Shown: positions 35,190-43,253, counted from the first letter of the stretch. The stretch: DNA of 44,339 nucleotides from SAR202 cluster bacterium AG-426-M11 (GCA_003213095.1 QCNV01000011.1:1-44339); one strand, 5' to 3'. Numbers and translations: made by a program. Notes: generated from the sequence alone by a model not told the origin.

Positions 35190-35195
35190 TAAAAT
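35190..35195 (+). promoter_or_regulatory. -10 element of the tmRNA promoter
   Basis: TAAAAT ends 9 bases before the first base of mature tmRNA (35205). The spacing fits transcription starting at or near the mature 5' end. No convincing -35 hexamer is seen 17 bases upstream (TGATTA). Confidence 0.35.
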
Positions 35196-35204
35196 GGTCG
35201 CCTT

Positions 35205-35555
35205 GGGGACGCGCGGATTCGACAGAGGATGTCACCGCAGGATTGCAGGTCGGGGATGTCATCTACCTCGTTAAAAAGTGACAAAAAAAGTAACTGGCAA
35301 CAAAGAGCTAGCACTAGCCGCTTAATGCGGCTACGTCCTTCACTCTCGATCCCCGAAGGGTGTGAAAGGGCGACAACAGACGGGGTGCAGCCAGTTTGAA
35401 GCCGATATTTCTGGCTAAAGATTATCGGATAGTCTGCATCAAGCGTTTGCTGATCGATGCCTGAGCAGTCGAAATTAACGATCAGATAAGCCTGTAGTAT
35501 ATCCTTGCTGGGGTATCTTTTGGACGGGGAGTTCGACCCTCCCCCGTCTCCACCA
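35205..35555 (+). ncRNA. ssrA: Transfer-messenger RNA (tmRNA)
   Basis: A 351-base one-piece tmRNA that rescues stalled ribosomes. The 5' GGGGACG pairs with the 3' CGTCTCC (one G-U), followed by A and encoded CCA. The T-arm GGGAGTTCGACCCTCCC is intact. The tag frame at 35296-35325 reads GNKELALAA then TAA; the codon before Gly is outside the assigned tag. The stop lies in the usual hairpin AGCCGC-TTAA-GCGGCT. The tag ends in LAA, the protease recognition end. Pseudoknot regions follow. Confidence 0.97.
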
Positions 35556-35587
35556 ACTAGAATATAATTTTCTTAAAACGTATACTC

Positions 35588-35601
35588 ATATTACGTAATA
35601 T
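35588..35601. promoter_or_regulatory. 14-bp perfect palindrome upstream of the flavin monooxygenase
   Basis: ATATTACGTAATAT is its own reverse complement and lies 15 bases before the ATG at 35616, just ahead of the GAGAG ribosome site. It could be a repressor operator. AT-rich composition lowers the weight. Confidence 0.35.
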
Positions 35602-35615
35602 AAAGAGAGAAAATA

Positions 35616-36824
35616 ATGACTAAAATGAAATTTGGAACTTTCCTTGCCCCTCACCACCCTATTGGCGAAAACCCACTACTGCAACTCCAAAGTGATCTGG
35701 AATTCGCCCAACATTTAGACCATTTAGGATTTGACGAATTTTGGTGCGGCGAACATCATTCCACTGGATGGGAAGTAATTGCTTCTCCGGAATTATTTTT
35801 AGCAGCGGTTGCAGAACGAACACAAAGAATCAAATTAGGAACAGGAGTCATTTCACTCCCATACCACCACCCTTTTATGGTAGCTCAAAGGTTAGTGCAA
35901 TTAGATTATCAATCAAGAGGAAGAGTCCTATTTGGATCTGGTCCCGGGGCGTTACCTTCTGATGCTCATACTATAGGATTAGACCCTATGCTTTTACGGT
36001 CAAGACAAGATGAGGCTATAGGAGTAATTAAAAGATTATTTGCTGGTGAAAGATTCTCATATGAATCTGAATGGTTTACGTTAAAAGATGCGAAATTACA
36101 ATTACGACCATTTCAAGAAAATATGGAGTTTGTTGTAGCCTCAACATTTACACCTTCGGGAATGACTATGTCTGGTAAATATGAAACCGGAGTAATATCT
36201 ATTGGCGGAATGGCTTCACAAGGTCTTAAATCTTTAGCAACCCAATGGGGATTTGCAGAAGAATCAGCATTAAAACATGGGAATCAAGTTTCAAGAAATA
36301 ACTGGCGAGTACTGATGAGTTGGCATATAGCAGAAACACGAGACCAAGCTAGAGAAGAGGCAAAAGAAGGGCTATTCAAACATAATAACGAATATAGTAC
36401 TGCTGCCCTTAACCCGCTTGAGGGAAAAATTTTCAAAACTCCTGATGAAGCGATTGATGCTACAGCATTTTCAGAAGATAGTACTGCAGTAATTGGAACT
36501 CCTGATGATTTGATTCAAAAAATACAAGAGATGCTAGAAATTACTGGAGGATTTGGTGCTGTAATAGGTTTTGCTCACGATTGGGCTAATCGTGAAAACA
36601 CAAAAAAAAGTTGGGACTTGGTTGCTAGATACGTGATCCCTGAAATAAATTCTATGCTAGATGATTACCGAGACTCATACAATTTTGTACTAAACAATAG
36701 AGACACTTGGTTAAGAGCAAAAGATGCGAGATTCAAAAATGTAGAACAGCATGAAAGCGCTGCAAAAGTTATGGAAACTGAAGGGTTAGAGGGAGAAAAA
36801 GCTAAAACTAATCAGAAACGATAG
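35616..36824 (+). CDS. LLM-class flavin-dependent monooxygenase (limonene monooxygenase/LuxA-like)
   Basis: A 402-residue TIM-barrel flavoprotein. MKFGTFLAPHHP at the N-terminus, DEFWCGEHHSTGWEV, RIKLGTGVISLPYHHPFMVAQRLVQLD, GRVLFGSGPG and GVISIGGMASQ resemble LuxA and limonene 1,2-monooxygenase relatives, which need reduced FMN from a partner reductase. No reductase is adjacent. It is about 50 residues longer than LuxA, the extra being a charged C-terminal stretch. The start ATG 35616 has GAGAG upstream; ATG 35625 is possible. Its end overlaps the convergent VUT gene by 17 bases. Confidence 0.9.
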   Translation: MTKMKFGTFLAPHHPIGENPLLQLQSDLEFAQHLDHLGFDEFWCGEHHSTGWEVIASPELFLAAVAERTQRIKLGTGVISLPYHHPFMVAQRLVQLDYQSRGRVLFGSGPGALPSDAHTIGLDPMLLRSRQDEAIGVIKRLFAGERFSYESEWFTLKDAKLQLRPFQENMEFVVASTFTPSGMTMSGKYETGVISIGGMASQGLKSLATQWGFAEESALKHGNQVSRNNWRVLMSWHIAETRDQAREEAKEGLFKHNNEYSTAALNPLEGKIFKTPDEAIDATAFSEDSTAVIGTPDDLIQKIQEMLEITGGFGAVIGFAHDWANRENTKKSWDLVARYVIPEINSMLDDYRDSYNFVLNNRDTWLRAKDARFKNVEQHESAAKVMETEGLEGEKAKTNQKR

Positions 36825-37371
36825 AATTATACAACTTATTAATCTGTTTTCCTAAAAGAATCATAAATATGGCAACTAGAATTGTCATATAACCTTTTGC
36901 AACAACCTGCCCATCCAAAAACTCTAAAGAACCAAAAGCTAGATACAAAAACAAAATAGAATCAATAACAAGCCCAACTATATTTGAAGCAATTAAAGCA
37001 ATGACTTTACCTGTTTTTCTTAATGGAGAATAAACAGCGTAATCTGCAAATTCAGAAAATAAAAATGCTAGTCCACTAGCGAAAGCTAATGGAAATACTC
37101 CACCAGGTATAGTATTTCCATAATCACCTTCAATCAAAAACGAAACAATAGAACCAATCAAAATAGCAGAAATAATCCAATTACGATTTGATGTTTCATG
37201 AAGACCATCTCTAATTGAAAATGCTAGACCTGCAAAAAACACGCCTGCAGGAGCCATTAAACCAAATCCAATTTCCACTACCCCCCAAACTTGAATAGCC
37301 CTATTAGCCATTACAATTATTCCAACATAAGCGATAGTTAATGCAATTGGAAAATACAAATTCTTATTCAT
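36808..37371 (-). CDS. VUT family membrane protein (YhhQ/queuosine-precursor-transporter-like)
   Basis: A 187-residue protein with about six hydrophobic segments. GLMAPAGVFFAGLAFSIRD, SEFADYAVYSPLR and SNIVGLVIDSILFLYLAFGS are family motifs. E. coli YhhQ imports the queuosine precursors preQ0/preQ1, but VUT proteins are broader and the substrate here is unproven. It is the last gene of the minus-strand cluster and overlaps the HAD gene by 8 bases. Confidence 0.82.
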   Translation of the reverse strand: MNKNLYFPIALTIAYVGIIVMANRAIQVWGVVEIGFGLMAPAGVFFAGLAFSIRDGLHETSNRNWIISAILIGSIVSFLIEGDYGNTIPGGVFPLAFASGLAFLFSEFADYAVYSPLRKTGKVIALIASNIVGLVIDSILFLYLAFGSLEFLDGQVVAKGYMTILVAIFMILLGKQINKLYNSIVSD

Positions 37372-38080
37372 ATTTTTTTACAATTTCCTCTTCAATTTCA
37401 TCAAATCCATTTACTACTAGATCAAACCTAGATACATCACCAGGATCTTCACCTTTTCCTATACCAAATTCATCTGGTCTGTATACATAACAAGTATTCA
37501 TGCCTGTCAATTTTGCTGCATCTAAATCATATGCATGTGCAGCAACCATCATAGTTTGTGAATTATCTAAATTCAATAAGTTTGCTGCGCCTAAATAAAC
37601 TTCTTTATTGGGTTTATATGTGCCAAAAAATTCTGTAGAAACAACACAATCCCACGGTAATTTTGCGTTCTTAGATAACTTATTTAACATAGAAAGATTC
37701 CCATTAGACAGTGTAGAAACAATCCGATTAATTTTTAATTGATTTAATCCCAAGATTGCTTCTGGCCAAGGCTTTAATCTATGCCATGATTGATTAAATT
37801 TTTGCTTATCAGTTGGAGAAATATTTTTGAGATCAAATTCATCAATCAACTCCTCAAGAATTTCCATATGTATTTCATCCATTGTTAAATAATCCAGGGA
37901 TCCATTTGCAACGCTTGATTGCAACCTTCTAAAACCAGCTCTCCATTTATCTGTAAATAAAAAGGTGTCAAATTCTTGTGAAATTTCCTGTGAAAAAATT
38001 TTGGATTCATTTTGTATAGAACCGTGCCAATCTACTACAGTTCCAAAAACGTCAAAAAAAAGAGCTTTAATATTAATCAT
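37364..38080 (-). CDS. HAD-superfamily hydrolase, haloacid dehalogenase type II
   Basis: A 238-residue HAD protein. Motif I is FFDVFGTVVDWHG with nucleophile Asp10. TLSNGN is motif II, KPNKEVYLGAA carries the motif III Lys, and VAAHAYDLDAAK gives motif IV with the type II dehalogenase AAHxxDL signature. It likely hydrolyses L-2-haloacids or related small acids. The ATG at 38080 overlaps the hemH stop (ATGA), so an upstream in-frame start inside hemH is rejected. Confidence 0.88.
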   Translation of the reverse strand: MINIKALFFDVFGTVVDWHGSIQNESKIFSQEISQEFDTFLFTDKWRAGFRRLQSSVANGSLDYLTMDEIHMEILEELIDEFDLKNISPTDKQKFNQSWHRLKPWPEAILGLNQLKINRIVSTLSNGNLSMLNKLSKNAKLPWDCVVSTEFFGTYKPNKEVYLGAANLLNLDNSQTMMVAAHAYDLDAAKLTGMNTCYVYRPDEFGIGKGEDPGDVSRFDLVVNGFDEIEEEIVKKYE

Positions 38081-39093
38081 GAATTTTTCTGTAAAAAATC
38101 TGCAAATCCTTTTACCCAATCATCACTAGAATTTAATGAAGGTACTAATTCCAAGCTTCCGCCTCCCATTTCTTTAAAAATTTCTTCATCTCTTATAGAA
38201 ATCTCTTCTAATGTTTCTAAACAATCTGCAACAAATGAAGGGCATATTACTGTGACATATTGCACTCCATCATCTGCAAATTTTTCTAGCACATCTAAAA
38301 TATCAGGATCAACCCATTTATCTCTTCCAAATCTACTTTGAAAACAAATAGTATGTGGTTTTTCAGTATTTAATTTCTTTAGAATTCGTCTCACTGTTTC
38401 AGTGCAATGAAACTTATAACACATCTGATTAAATTCTGATTTTTTTTCACAGCAATCCGGGTTCAACAAACAATACTCACCCGATTCATCTAATTTTTTC
38501 AATTGCCTTTCGGGTAGGCCATGAAAACTAAAAAGTAATTGATCACCATTTGCATAAGCATCACTCATTTTAATCTGATTTACTACACAATCTATATAAA
38601 ATTCTTCGTCATAAAAATTATCAATTAAAGAGTAGTCTATTCCTTTAGAGGTGACAATTTCTACTGCTTTTTTATTACATGATCCAGTAGTGGCTTGAGC
38701 AAATTGTGGGAACATTGGACATAGAACAATTTTTTCAACTCCGTCATCTATCAATCTATCAACAGCATCTGAAATAGAGGGTTTGCCGTACCTCATACCA
38801 ATTTCAACATTTAATTCCGAGTCAAATTCATTCAATGAATTTTTAAATTTCTGGGAATTTGCTAATAAAGGAGATCCTTCATCTGTCCAAATACTCTGAT
38901 ATTGAGGTAAAACCGTCCGAGGTCTAAAAGGAGCAACAATTAAATTGACTATGCCCCATCTTAAAATAGGATTTATATCAATCACATCTGGATCTGACAA
39001 AAATTCCTTCAAAAAGGTTCTTACCCCTTTAGTAGTGGGTTCTGAGGGGGTCCCGATGTTCATTAAAATATATCCAGTTTTAGAATTAGACAT
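38077..39093 (-). CDS. hemH: Ferrochelatase
   Basis: A 338-residue enzyme that inserts Fe2+ into a porphyrin in the last steps of haem synthesis. The metal-site His191 is in SFHGLPER. Further motifs are GYILMNIGTPSEP, VLPQYQSIWTDEGSPLL, MRYGKPSI and CPSFVADCLETLEEI with the conserved Glu. YCLLNPDCC and HCTETV add cysteines, but a cluster cannot be claimed. The gene follows the ABC ATPase by 23 bases, linking iron uptake to haem synthesis. The haem or coproporphyrin route cannot be told apart here. Confidence 0.95.
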   Translation of the reverse strand: MSNSKTGYILMNIGTPSEPTTKGVRTFLKEFLSDPDVIDINPILRWGIVNLIVAPFRPRTVLPQYQSIWTDEGSPLLANSQKFKNSLNEFDSELNVEIGMRYGKPSISDAVDRLIDDGVEKIVLCPMFPQFAQATTGSCNKKAVEIVTSKGIDYSLIDNFYDEEFYIDCVVNQIKMSDAYANGDQLLFSFHGLPERQLKKLDESGEYCLLNPDCCEKKSEFNQMCYKFHCTETVRRILKKLNTEKPHTICFQSRFGRDKWVDPDILDVLEKFADDGVQYVTVICPSFVADCLETLEEISIRDEEIFKEMGGGSLELVPSLNSSDDWVKGFADFLQKNS

Positions 39094-39116
39094 TGATCAA
39101 CCTCAATTTTAAAAGA

Positions 39117-39749
39117 CTAAAAGTTTTTTGGTGGCCCCTCAAATGATATAGCACCTTGGTGTAAATGAACCATGTGTTCACAAAATTCCATAGCAATTTC
39201 TAAATCATGTGTTACAAGAACCAAAGTTCTGTTTTCCTTACTTACAGTATTCAAAATTGAATAAAAATTTTTTCGAGATTGTAAATCAACAGCCGCTAAA
39301 GGTTCATCCATTAAAATCACTTTCTTGTCTTGTGCAAGAGCAAACGCGAGCCAAGCTCTTTGCTTTTGACCCATAGAAATTTCTGAAAATCTTCTAGATT
39401 CTAAGTGTTCTATATCAAATCGCTTTAACAATTGATGTGATTGCAAGTTTAGATCTTGATCACTGATTTTAGATTGATAAAATCCTAATTTAACAACTTC
39501 TTGAACTGACAAAAACTCAGGATCATCAATATTCTGAGGAATATATGAATAATCAGATGATTTTAAATCCGTAATGCTACCTTGGAATTTATCAATATCT
39601 TTAGTCAATGTTCTAAGTAAAGTTGATTTTCCTGATCCATTTTCTCCAACCAAACATGAAAACTTTCCTTCAGGGAAATGACAAGATATGTCATCTAAAA
39701 TTATTTGATCATCAAATAAAACAGATAGATTGCTAATATCTATCTTCAT
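39117..39749 (-). CDS. ABC transporter ATP-binding protein (FecE/BtuD/HmuV type)
   Basis: A 210-residue ATPase. The Walker A is GENGSGKST (35-43), the signature is ISMGQKQR (in place of LSGGQ), and Walker B is VILMDEP, followed by a D-loop and VTHD. The ATG at 39749 is preceded by GGAGG 5 bases upstream and overlaps the permease stop (ATGA); an upstream TTG would contain the ribosome site itself. With the FecCD permease and binding protein it forms a type II importer for siderophore, haem or cobalamin. Confidence 0.93.
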   Translation of the reverse strand: MKIDISNLSVLFDDQIILDDISCHFPEGKFSCLVGENGSGKSTLLRTLTKDIDKFQGSITDLKSSDYSYIPQNIDDPEFLSVQEVVKLGFYQSKISDQDLNLQSHQLLKRFDIEHLESRRFSEISMGQKQRAWLAFALAQDKKVILMDEPLAAVDLQSRKNFYSILNTVSKENRTLVLVTHDLEIAMEFCEHMVHLHQGAISFEGPPKNF

Positions 39750-40717
39750 TTTAACCTCCAAGCTAAATACATCATCATTGGCGCACCTAAAATAGTGCTA
39801 GCCATACCAACTGGTAGTTCTGTTGGGGCAAAAAGTAATCTAGCTAACTGATCTGAAAAAAGAGTTAACAATCCGCCTAATATAGTAGAGCCTAAAATTA
39901 AGTGAGAGGGATGATTTCCTAAAATTTTTCTACACAAATGTGGAGCAACTAATCCCACAAAACCTATCAATCCACCAGCATAAACAGAAGCTCCTGACAA
40001 TATACCAGCCAAAGACATTGCTATATTTCTATTCCTAATAGGATTAACTCCTAAAGATTTTGACAGTACGTCTCCAAGCATGATGGGATAAAACCTTTTA
40101 CTTAATATAAAAGTGATCAATAACACAGGAATCAAAATAATTAGCAAATAAACAATTTTGTCCCAATTACTAGAAGTAAATGAACCTGCGACCAATCCAA
40201 GCACTTGCCCAGGAAACACTCTACCAAATGAAATTACAGCAGTTCCTATGGAAACAGTAAGAGTGCCAAGTGCAATTCCCATAATTGCTAATTTAATAGG
40301 AGTTAAATCTTTTGATGCTATTAATCTAGATAATATCAATGAAATTATCAACGAAGAGATTATTGAGCCTAAAAATATCCAATGCTCATTAAAAACAAAT
40401 ATTCCAGCATAACTTCCGGCCAAAAATATTGATGCCCCACCACCTATTCCAAACAAGTTAGGATCACCAATAGAGCTTCGTGAAGACAATTGAATCAATG
40501 CCCCTGATAATCCTAAACAACATCCAGTCAAAAGACTTAAAATTATCCTAGGAATCCTAATACTCCAAATGATCATTTCCATGGGACCATCATCTGAGCG
40601 GATCAGTCCGCTGGCTAATTCACTTAAGCTTGCATCAGAGGGACCATAAAATAATCCCACTAATGCAAACATACAAATTATAAAAAAAAACCCTATGTAT
40701 GAGACAAATAATCTCAT
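39746..40717 (-). CDS. FecCD-family ABC transporter permease
   Basis: A 323-residue membrane protein with eight to ten hydrophobic segments. IRIPRIILSLLTGCCLGLSGALIQ is split across the conserved early region, and GLIGFVGLVAPHLCR is the FecCD signature near the coupling loop. GVNPIRNRNIAMSLAGILSGASVYAGG precedes it. It starts directly after the binding-protein stop with no gap. Confidence 0.94.
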   Translation of the reverse strand: MRLFVSYIGFFFIICMFALVGLFYGPSDASLSELASGLIRSDDGPMEMIIWSIRIPRIILSLLTGCCLGLSGALIQLSSRSSIGDPNLFGIGGGASIFLAGSYAGIFVFNEHWIFLGSIISSLIISLILSRLIASKDLTPIKLAIMGIALGTLTVSIGTAVISFGRVFPGQVLGLVAGSFTSSNWDKIVYLLIILIPVLLITFILSKRFYPIMLGDVLSKSLGVNPIRNRNIAMSLAGILSGASVYAGGLIGFVGLVAPHLCRKILGNHPSHLILGSTILGGLLTLFSDQLARLLFAPTELPVGMASTILGAPMMMYLAWRLK

Positions 40718-41698
40718 TTAGTTGTTAAGGGATTGTAATGATTCGTGCAAAAATTCAACTGCTTCTACAATTCTTGGACCAGGAGCTCTCAAAAACAATA
40801 CTACATCCCCTTCAACAACTTGATTCATTTGAATAGCTTTTAGGGCCGCAAATGGAGGAATTTGAGTAATAGTTTGAGATAATCTAGGTGCAGGCTCAGG
40901 AGCAGGAGTAATAGTTACAATAACATCTGGATTAGCCATCAAAATAGCCTCAGTACTCATCAAAGCATATCCTGGATATGGTCCAGAATCAGGAAGTCCT
41001 TCAGCTTTGTTAGACATACCTAAAGTAGTCGCGATTAAACCAGTATAAGATTCAGGTCTTGCTGCATATAAATTCCTATCTTGGTCTGAAATTAGAATTA
41101 AAACACTTCTAGAATCTGAAGATTCCACAGCCATTAATCTAGTTTGGATGTCTTCGATTTTTTCAGAGGCAGTATCAGATGACTCTAATATACTCCCTAA
41201 ATCAGAAATATAAGTAGTAACATCAGAAACTGTCTCTGCTTTAACTGCCATAACTTTTAATCCCATAGATTCGAGCATAGGAGCAAATCTAGCCTGAGTG
41301 AGTGCTTCGATCAAAACTAAATCAGGTCTAGCTCCAACTAAAGTTTCAATAGATGGATCATAAGCGCTACCCACATCAGGTAATTCGTTAGCTTGTTTCG
41401 GGTAATTTGAAGCCCTGTCCCTGAGAATAGCTGATCCTCCAGCGGCATACAACATTTCAGTAGCAGTAGGACTGATTGATGCTATTTTTTGAGGAATAGA
41501 ATCAAATGATATTTCTCTACCAAACGCATCTGTAACAGTAACATCATAAACAGGTTCAGGAGCTGCTGTTGGTTCAGGAGCTGCTGTTGGTTCAGGAGCT
41601 GCTGTTGGTTCAGAATCCATAGATGAAGATTCACCACAAGAAACAAATACAGATAACAATAACAATAAACTTACATTGATAATAAAAAACCGGTTCAA
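40718..41698 (-). CDS. Periplasmic-type binding lipoprotein of the iron/haem/cobalamin ABC importer (BtuF/FhuD-like)
   Basis: A 326-residue lipoprotein. The leader ends at FVSC, followed by a PEPTAA-repeat linker and the binding domain: VTDAFGREISFDSIPQKIASISPTATEML is the usual start, and DPSIETLVGARPDLVLIE and ANPDVIVTI flank the two lobes joined by a long helix. Ligand choice among ferric siderophore, haem and cobalamin cannot be read. The TTG at 41698 is chosen because GGAGGA lies 4-5 bases upstream; the earlier TTG 41710 would include that site. The 5' region contains a structured element and terminator. Confidence 0.9.
   Translation of the reverse strand: MNRFFIINVSLLLLLSVFVSCGESSSMDSEPTAAPEPTAAPEPTAAPEPVYDVTVTDAFGREISFDSIPQKIASISPTATEMLYAAGGSAILRDRASNYPKQANELPDVGSAYDPSIETLVGARPDLVLIEALTQARFAPMLESMGLKVMAVKAETVSDVTTYISDLGSILESSDTASEKIEDIQTRLMAVESSDSRSVLILISDQDRNLYAARPESYTGLIATTLGMSNKAEGLPDSGPYPGYALMSTEAILMANPDVIVTITPAPEPAPRLSQTITQIPPFAALKAIQMNQVVEGDVVLFLRAPGPRIVEAVEFLHESLQSLNN
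41553..41613. repeat. Tandem 18-bp repeat encoding the PEPTAA linker
   Basis: Three perfect copies of GGTTCAGGAGCTGCTGTT at 41553-41606 and a partial fourth, coding on the minus strand for the Pro-Glu-Pro-Thr-Ala-Ala linker of the binding lipoprotein. Such repeats can change copy number by slippage without breaking the frame. Confidence 0.9.
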
Positions 41699-41818
41699 AT
41701 CTTCCTCCAAAATAAAAACTGTTTAAAAAATAAACCTAACAACAACACCATCTAATATCAACAAAAATGATGTTACATGATGATCATTATCTCAATAAAT
41801 AATACTTTACTCTCAATC

Positions 41819-41855
41819 AAAAATAAGCGCCCTCAATCGATTTCCGACTGAGGGC
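41819..41855 (-). terminator. Intrinsic terminator between the two binding-protein genes
   Basis: On the minus strand an 11-bp stem (41855-41845 with 41839-41829, one G-U pair) and 5-base loop is followed by GCTTATTTTTG. It lies 152 bases past the iron-binding gene stop and 121 bases before the next start, so it may end that transcript or act as an attenuator for the importer operon. Confidence 0.75.
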
Positions 41856-41870
41856 TAACCCCATCGTAAG

Positions 41871-41988
41871 GCCTAAGCAGCAGGATAGATTCCCTTATGT
41901 TGAGAGGAGAGTATCTATTATGTGTGAATCAATCTGTTGTGAGAACAGAATTTTTATGTACGACGATAAATAGCTTCTCTACTTAGGC
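41871..41988 (-). ncRNA. Candidate structured RNA element (3' UTR or riboswitch-like)
   Basis: The 308-base gap between genes holds a closing stem of 10 bp (41871-41880 with 41979-41988, one G-U on the minus strand) around inner helices 41885-41890/41913-41918 (6 bp) and 41933-41938/41944-41949 (6 bp). A terminator follows 15 bases downstream on the minus strand. I cannot match it to a known riboswitch class. The strand is inferred from the terminator. Confidence 0.4.
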
Positions 41989-42006
41989 AATTACCATATT
42001 TAATTG

Positions 42007-43173
42007 TTAATCAAGCATTCCTAATTCTCTGAAAATAGCAGCCGTACCTTCTAAGTCTGCAAGATCACTCATACTCAAGTCTGGAGTATTCAAAGTACTC
42101 AAATCAGGAATCAAATAGTGAGTTTTAACACCATTTTCTGCTGGCACTACGGGATACTCATAAATCTGACCTGCGAAATATTGTTGAGCCACATTTGAAG
42201 TCATAAATTTCAAGAACTTCTCTGCGTTATCAACATTAGTTGCTGTATTCACAATTCCTGCTCCAGCAACCATTATCAAACTACCTGGCCCTCCATTACT
42301 CATATACAAATTTCTAGCATTAAAAGTAGTACCTTCTTCAGCCATGAATCTGTGTAAGTAGTAGTGGTTAACCAAACCAATACTAATTTCTTCAGCAGCT
42401 GCATCAGCTACCTGAGGAGTATTCTTAGGATAAATAATAGGTTCATTTAGAAGCATATCCTCTAACCATTGCCGAGTTTCAGCTTCTCCCCACATCTTTC
42501 TCATTCCTGTGATCATTGTCTGGAACGAACTGTTTGTAGGAGCCCACCCTAATTTACCTTTCCATTTAGGATCAGTTAAATCTTTTAAAGTTACTGGCAA
42601 ATCAGACATACCGTCAGTATGAACAAGAACCCTAGATCTACCTGACAAACCTATCCAAGAATTGTCATCAGGCTTAGCCCAACCAACAACCCTGTCAGTA
42701 ATATCCGAGTCTAAAGTATGCAATCTACCAGCATTTGACAAAAACCCTAACCCTCCGGGGTCTTGAGCAATGTAAACATCAGCAGGACTATTTGCACCTT
42801 CTTCAATAATCATAGTAGCCATCGGGAAAGTTTTTCCCCATTTGACTTCTACTTCGATTCCAGTAACTTCTTCAAATTGAGTAACAATATTACCAATCAA
42901 GCTTTCTTTTCTACCAGAATAAATTACTAATTTACCGGGGTCTAAATCTACAACTTGAGTTACAGGAATTTCAACTTCCTTAACTACTTCCTTGATTACA
43001 GTAGCACCAGGAACTTCAACTTCCTTAACTACTTCCTTTTCTACAACGACTTCTTTAATCACCTCTACTACCTCAGTTTCAGCTGTAGTGCATCCTACGA
43101 ATACAACAGCAGAAACCAAAGTAAAAACAGCCAAATAAGAAGCCATCAAAACGCGAACTTTACTAATAGTCAA
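42007..43173 (-). CDS. Iron(III)-type ABC transporter substrate-binding lipoprotein (FbpA/FutA-like)
   Basis: A 388-residue lipoprotein. The lipobox FVGC (Cys28) is followed by a Val/Glu/Lys linker with EVVKEVEVP repeats (about 33-75) typical of Chloroflexota binding proteins. The domain from about 80 onward has KLVIYSGRKESLIGNIVTQFE, SPADVYIAQDPGGLG, LTDPKWKGKLGWAPTN and NHYYLHRF; the paired Tyr matches the iron ligands of FbpA/FutA. No permease or ATPase is adjacent. The start is TTG with AGGGGA about 8 bases upstream; ATG 43146 has no ribosome site. It is divergent from the peroxiredoxin. Confidence 0.9.
   Translation of the reverse strand: MTISKVRVLMASYLAVFTLVSAVVFVGCTTAETEVVEVIKEVVVEKEVVKEVEVPGATVIKEVVKEVEIPVTQVVDLDPGKLVIYSGRKESLIGNIVTQFEEVTGIEVEVKWGKTFPMATMIIEEGANSPADVYIAQDPGGLGFLSNAGRLHTLDSDITDRVVGWAKPDDNSWIGLSGRSRVLVHTDGMSDLPVTLKDLTDPKWKGKLGWAPTNSSFQTMITGMRKMWGEAETRQWLEDMLLNEPIIYPKNTPQVADAAAEEISIGLVNHYYLHRFMAEEGTTFNARNLYMSNGGPGSLIMVAGAGIVNTATNVDNAEKFLKFMTSNVAQQYFAGQIYEYPVVPAENGVKTHYLIPDLSTLNTPDLSMSDLADLEGTAAIFRELGMLD
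42970..43038. repeat. Direct 24-bp repeat in the Val/Glu/Lys linker
   Basis: TTCAACTTCCTTAACTACTT plus CCTT occurs at 42970-42993 and again at 43015-43038. On the minus strand both encode KEVVKEVE in the linker of the iron-binding lipoprotein, evidence of internal duplication. Confidence 0.85.
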
Positions 43174-43217
43174 CCTAATTTCCCCTATATTATTAAATTA
43201 CTATGTAATAACTACAT

Positions 43218-43230
43218 CACTAACTTAGTG
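43218..43230. promoter_or_regulatory. 13-bp palindrome in the divergent iron-binder/peroxiredoxin region
   Basis: CACTAACTTAGTG has two perfect 6-base arms around a central C. It lies 45 bases before the iron-binder start (minus) and 92 bases before the peroxiredoxin start (plus), a suitable place for a metal or redox regulator. No regulator gene is adjacent. Confidence 0.35.
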
Positions 43231-43253
43231 TATGCTTACCATAAAATTTAATA

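Noticed and set aside
41553-41613. Tandem 18-bp repeats as a CRISPR array
   Set aside because: There are no spacers; the repeats are contiguous and code for a protein linker.
41819-41988. Known cobalamin riboswitch
   Set aside because: The conserved GCCACTG-type box and the GGTG-AA-TCC core are not present on either strand; only a GGGAA string is seen.
42955-43251. 98-residue plus-strand frame with FLNYFL repeats
   Set aside because: It is the antisense of the repetitive Val/Glu/Lys linker of the iron-binding lipoprotein and has no ribosome site.
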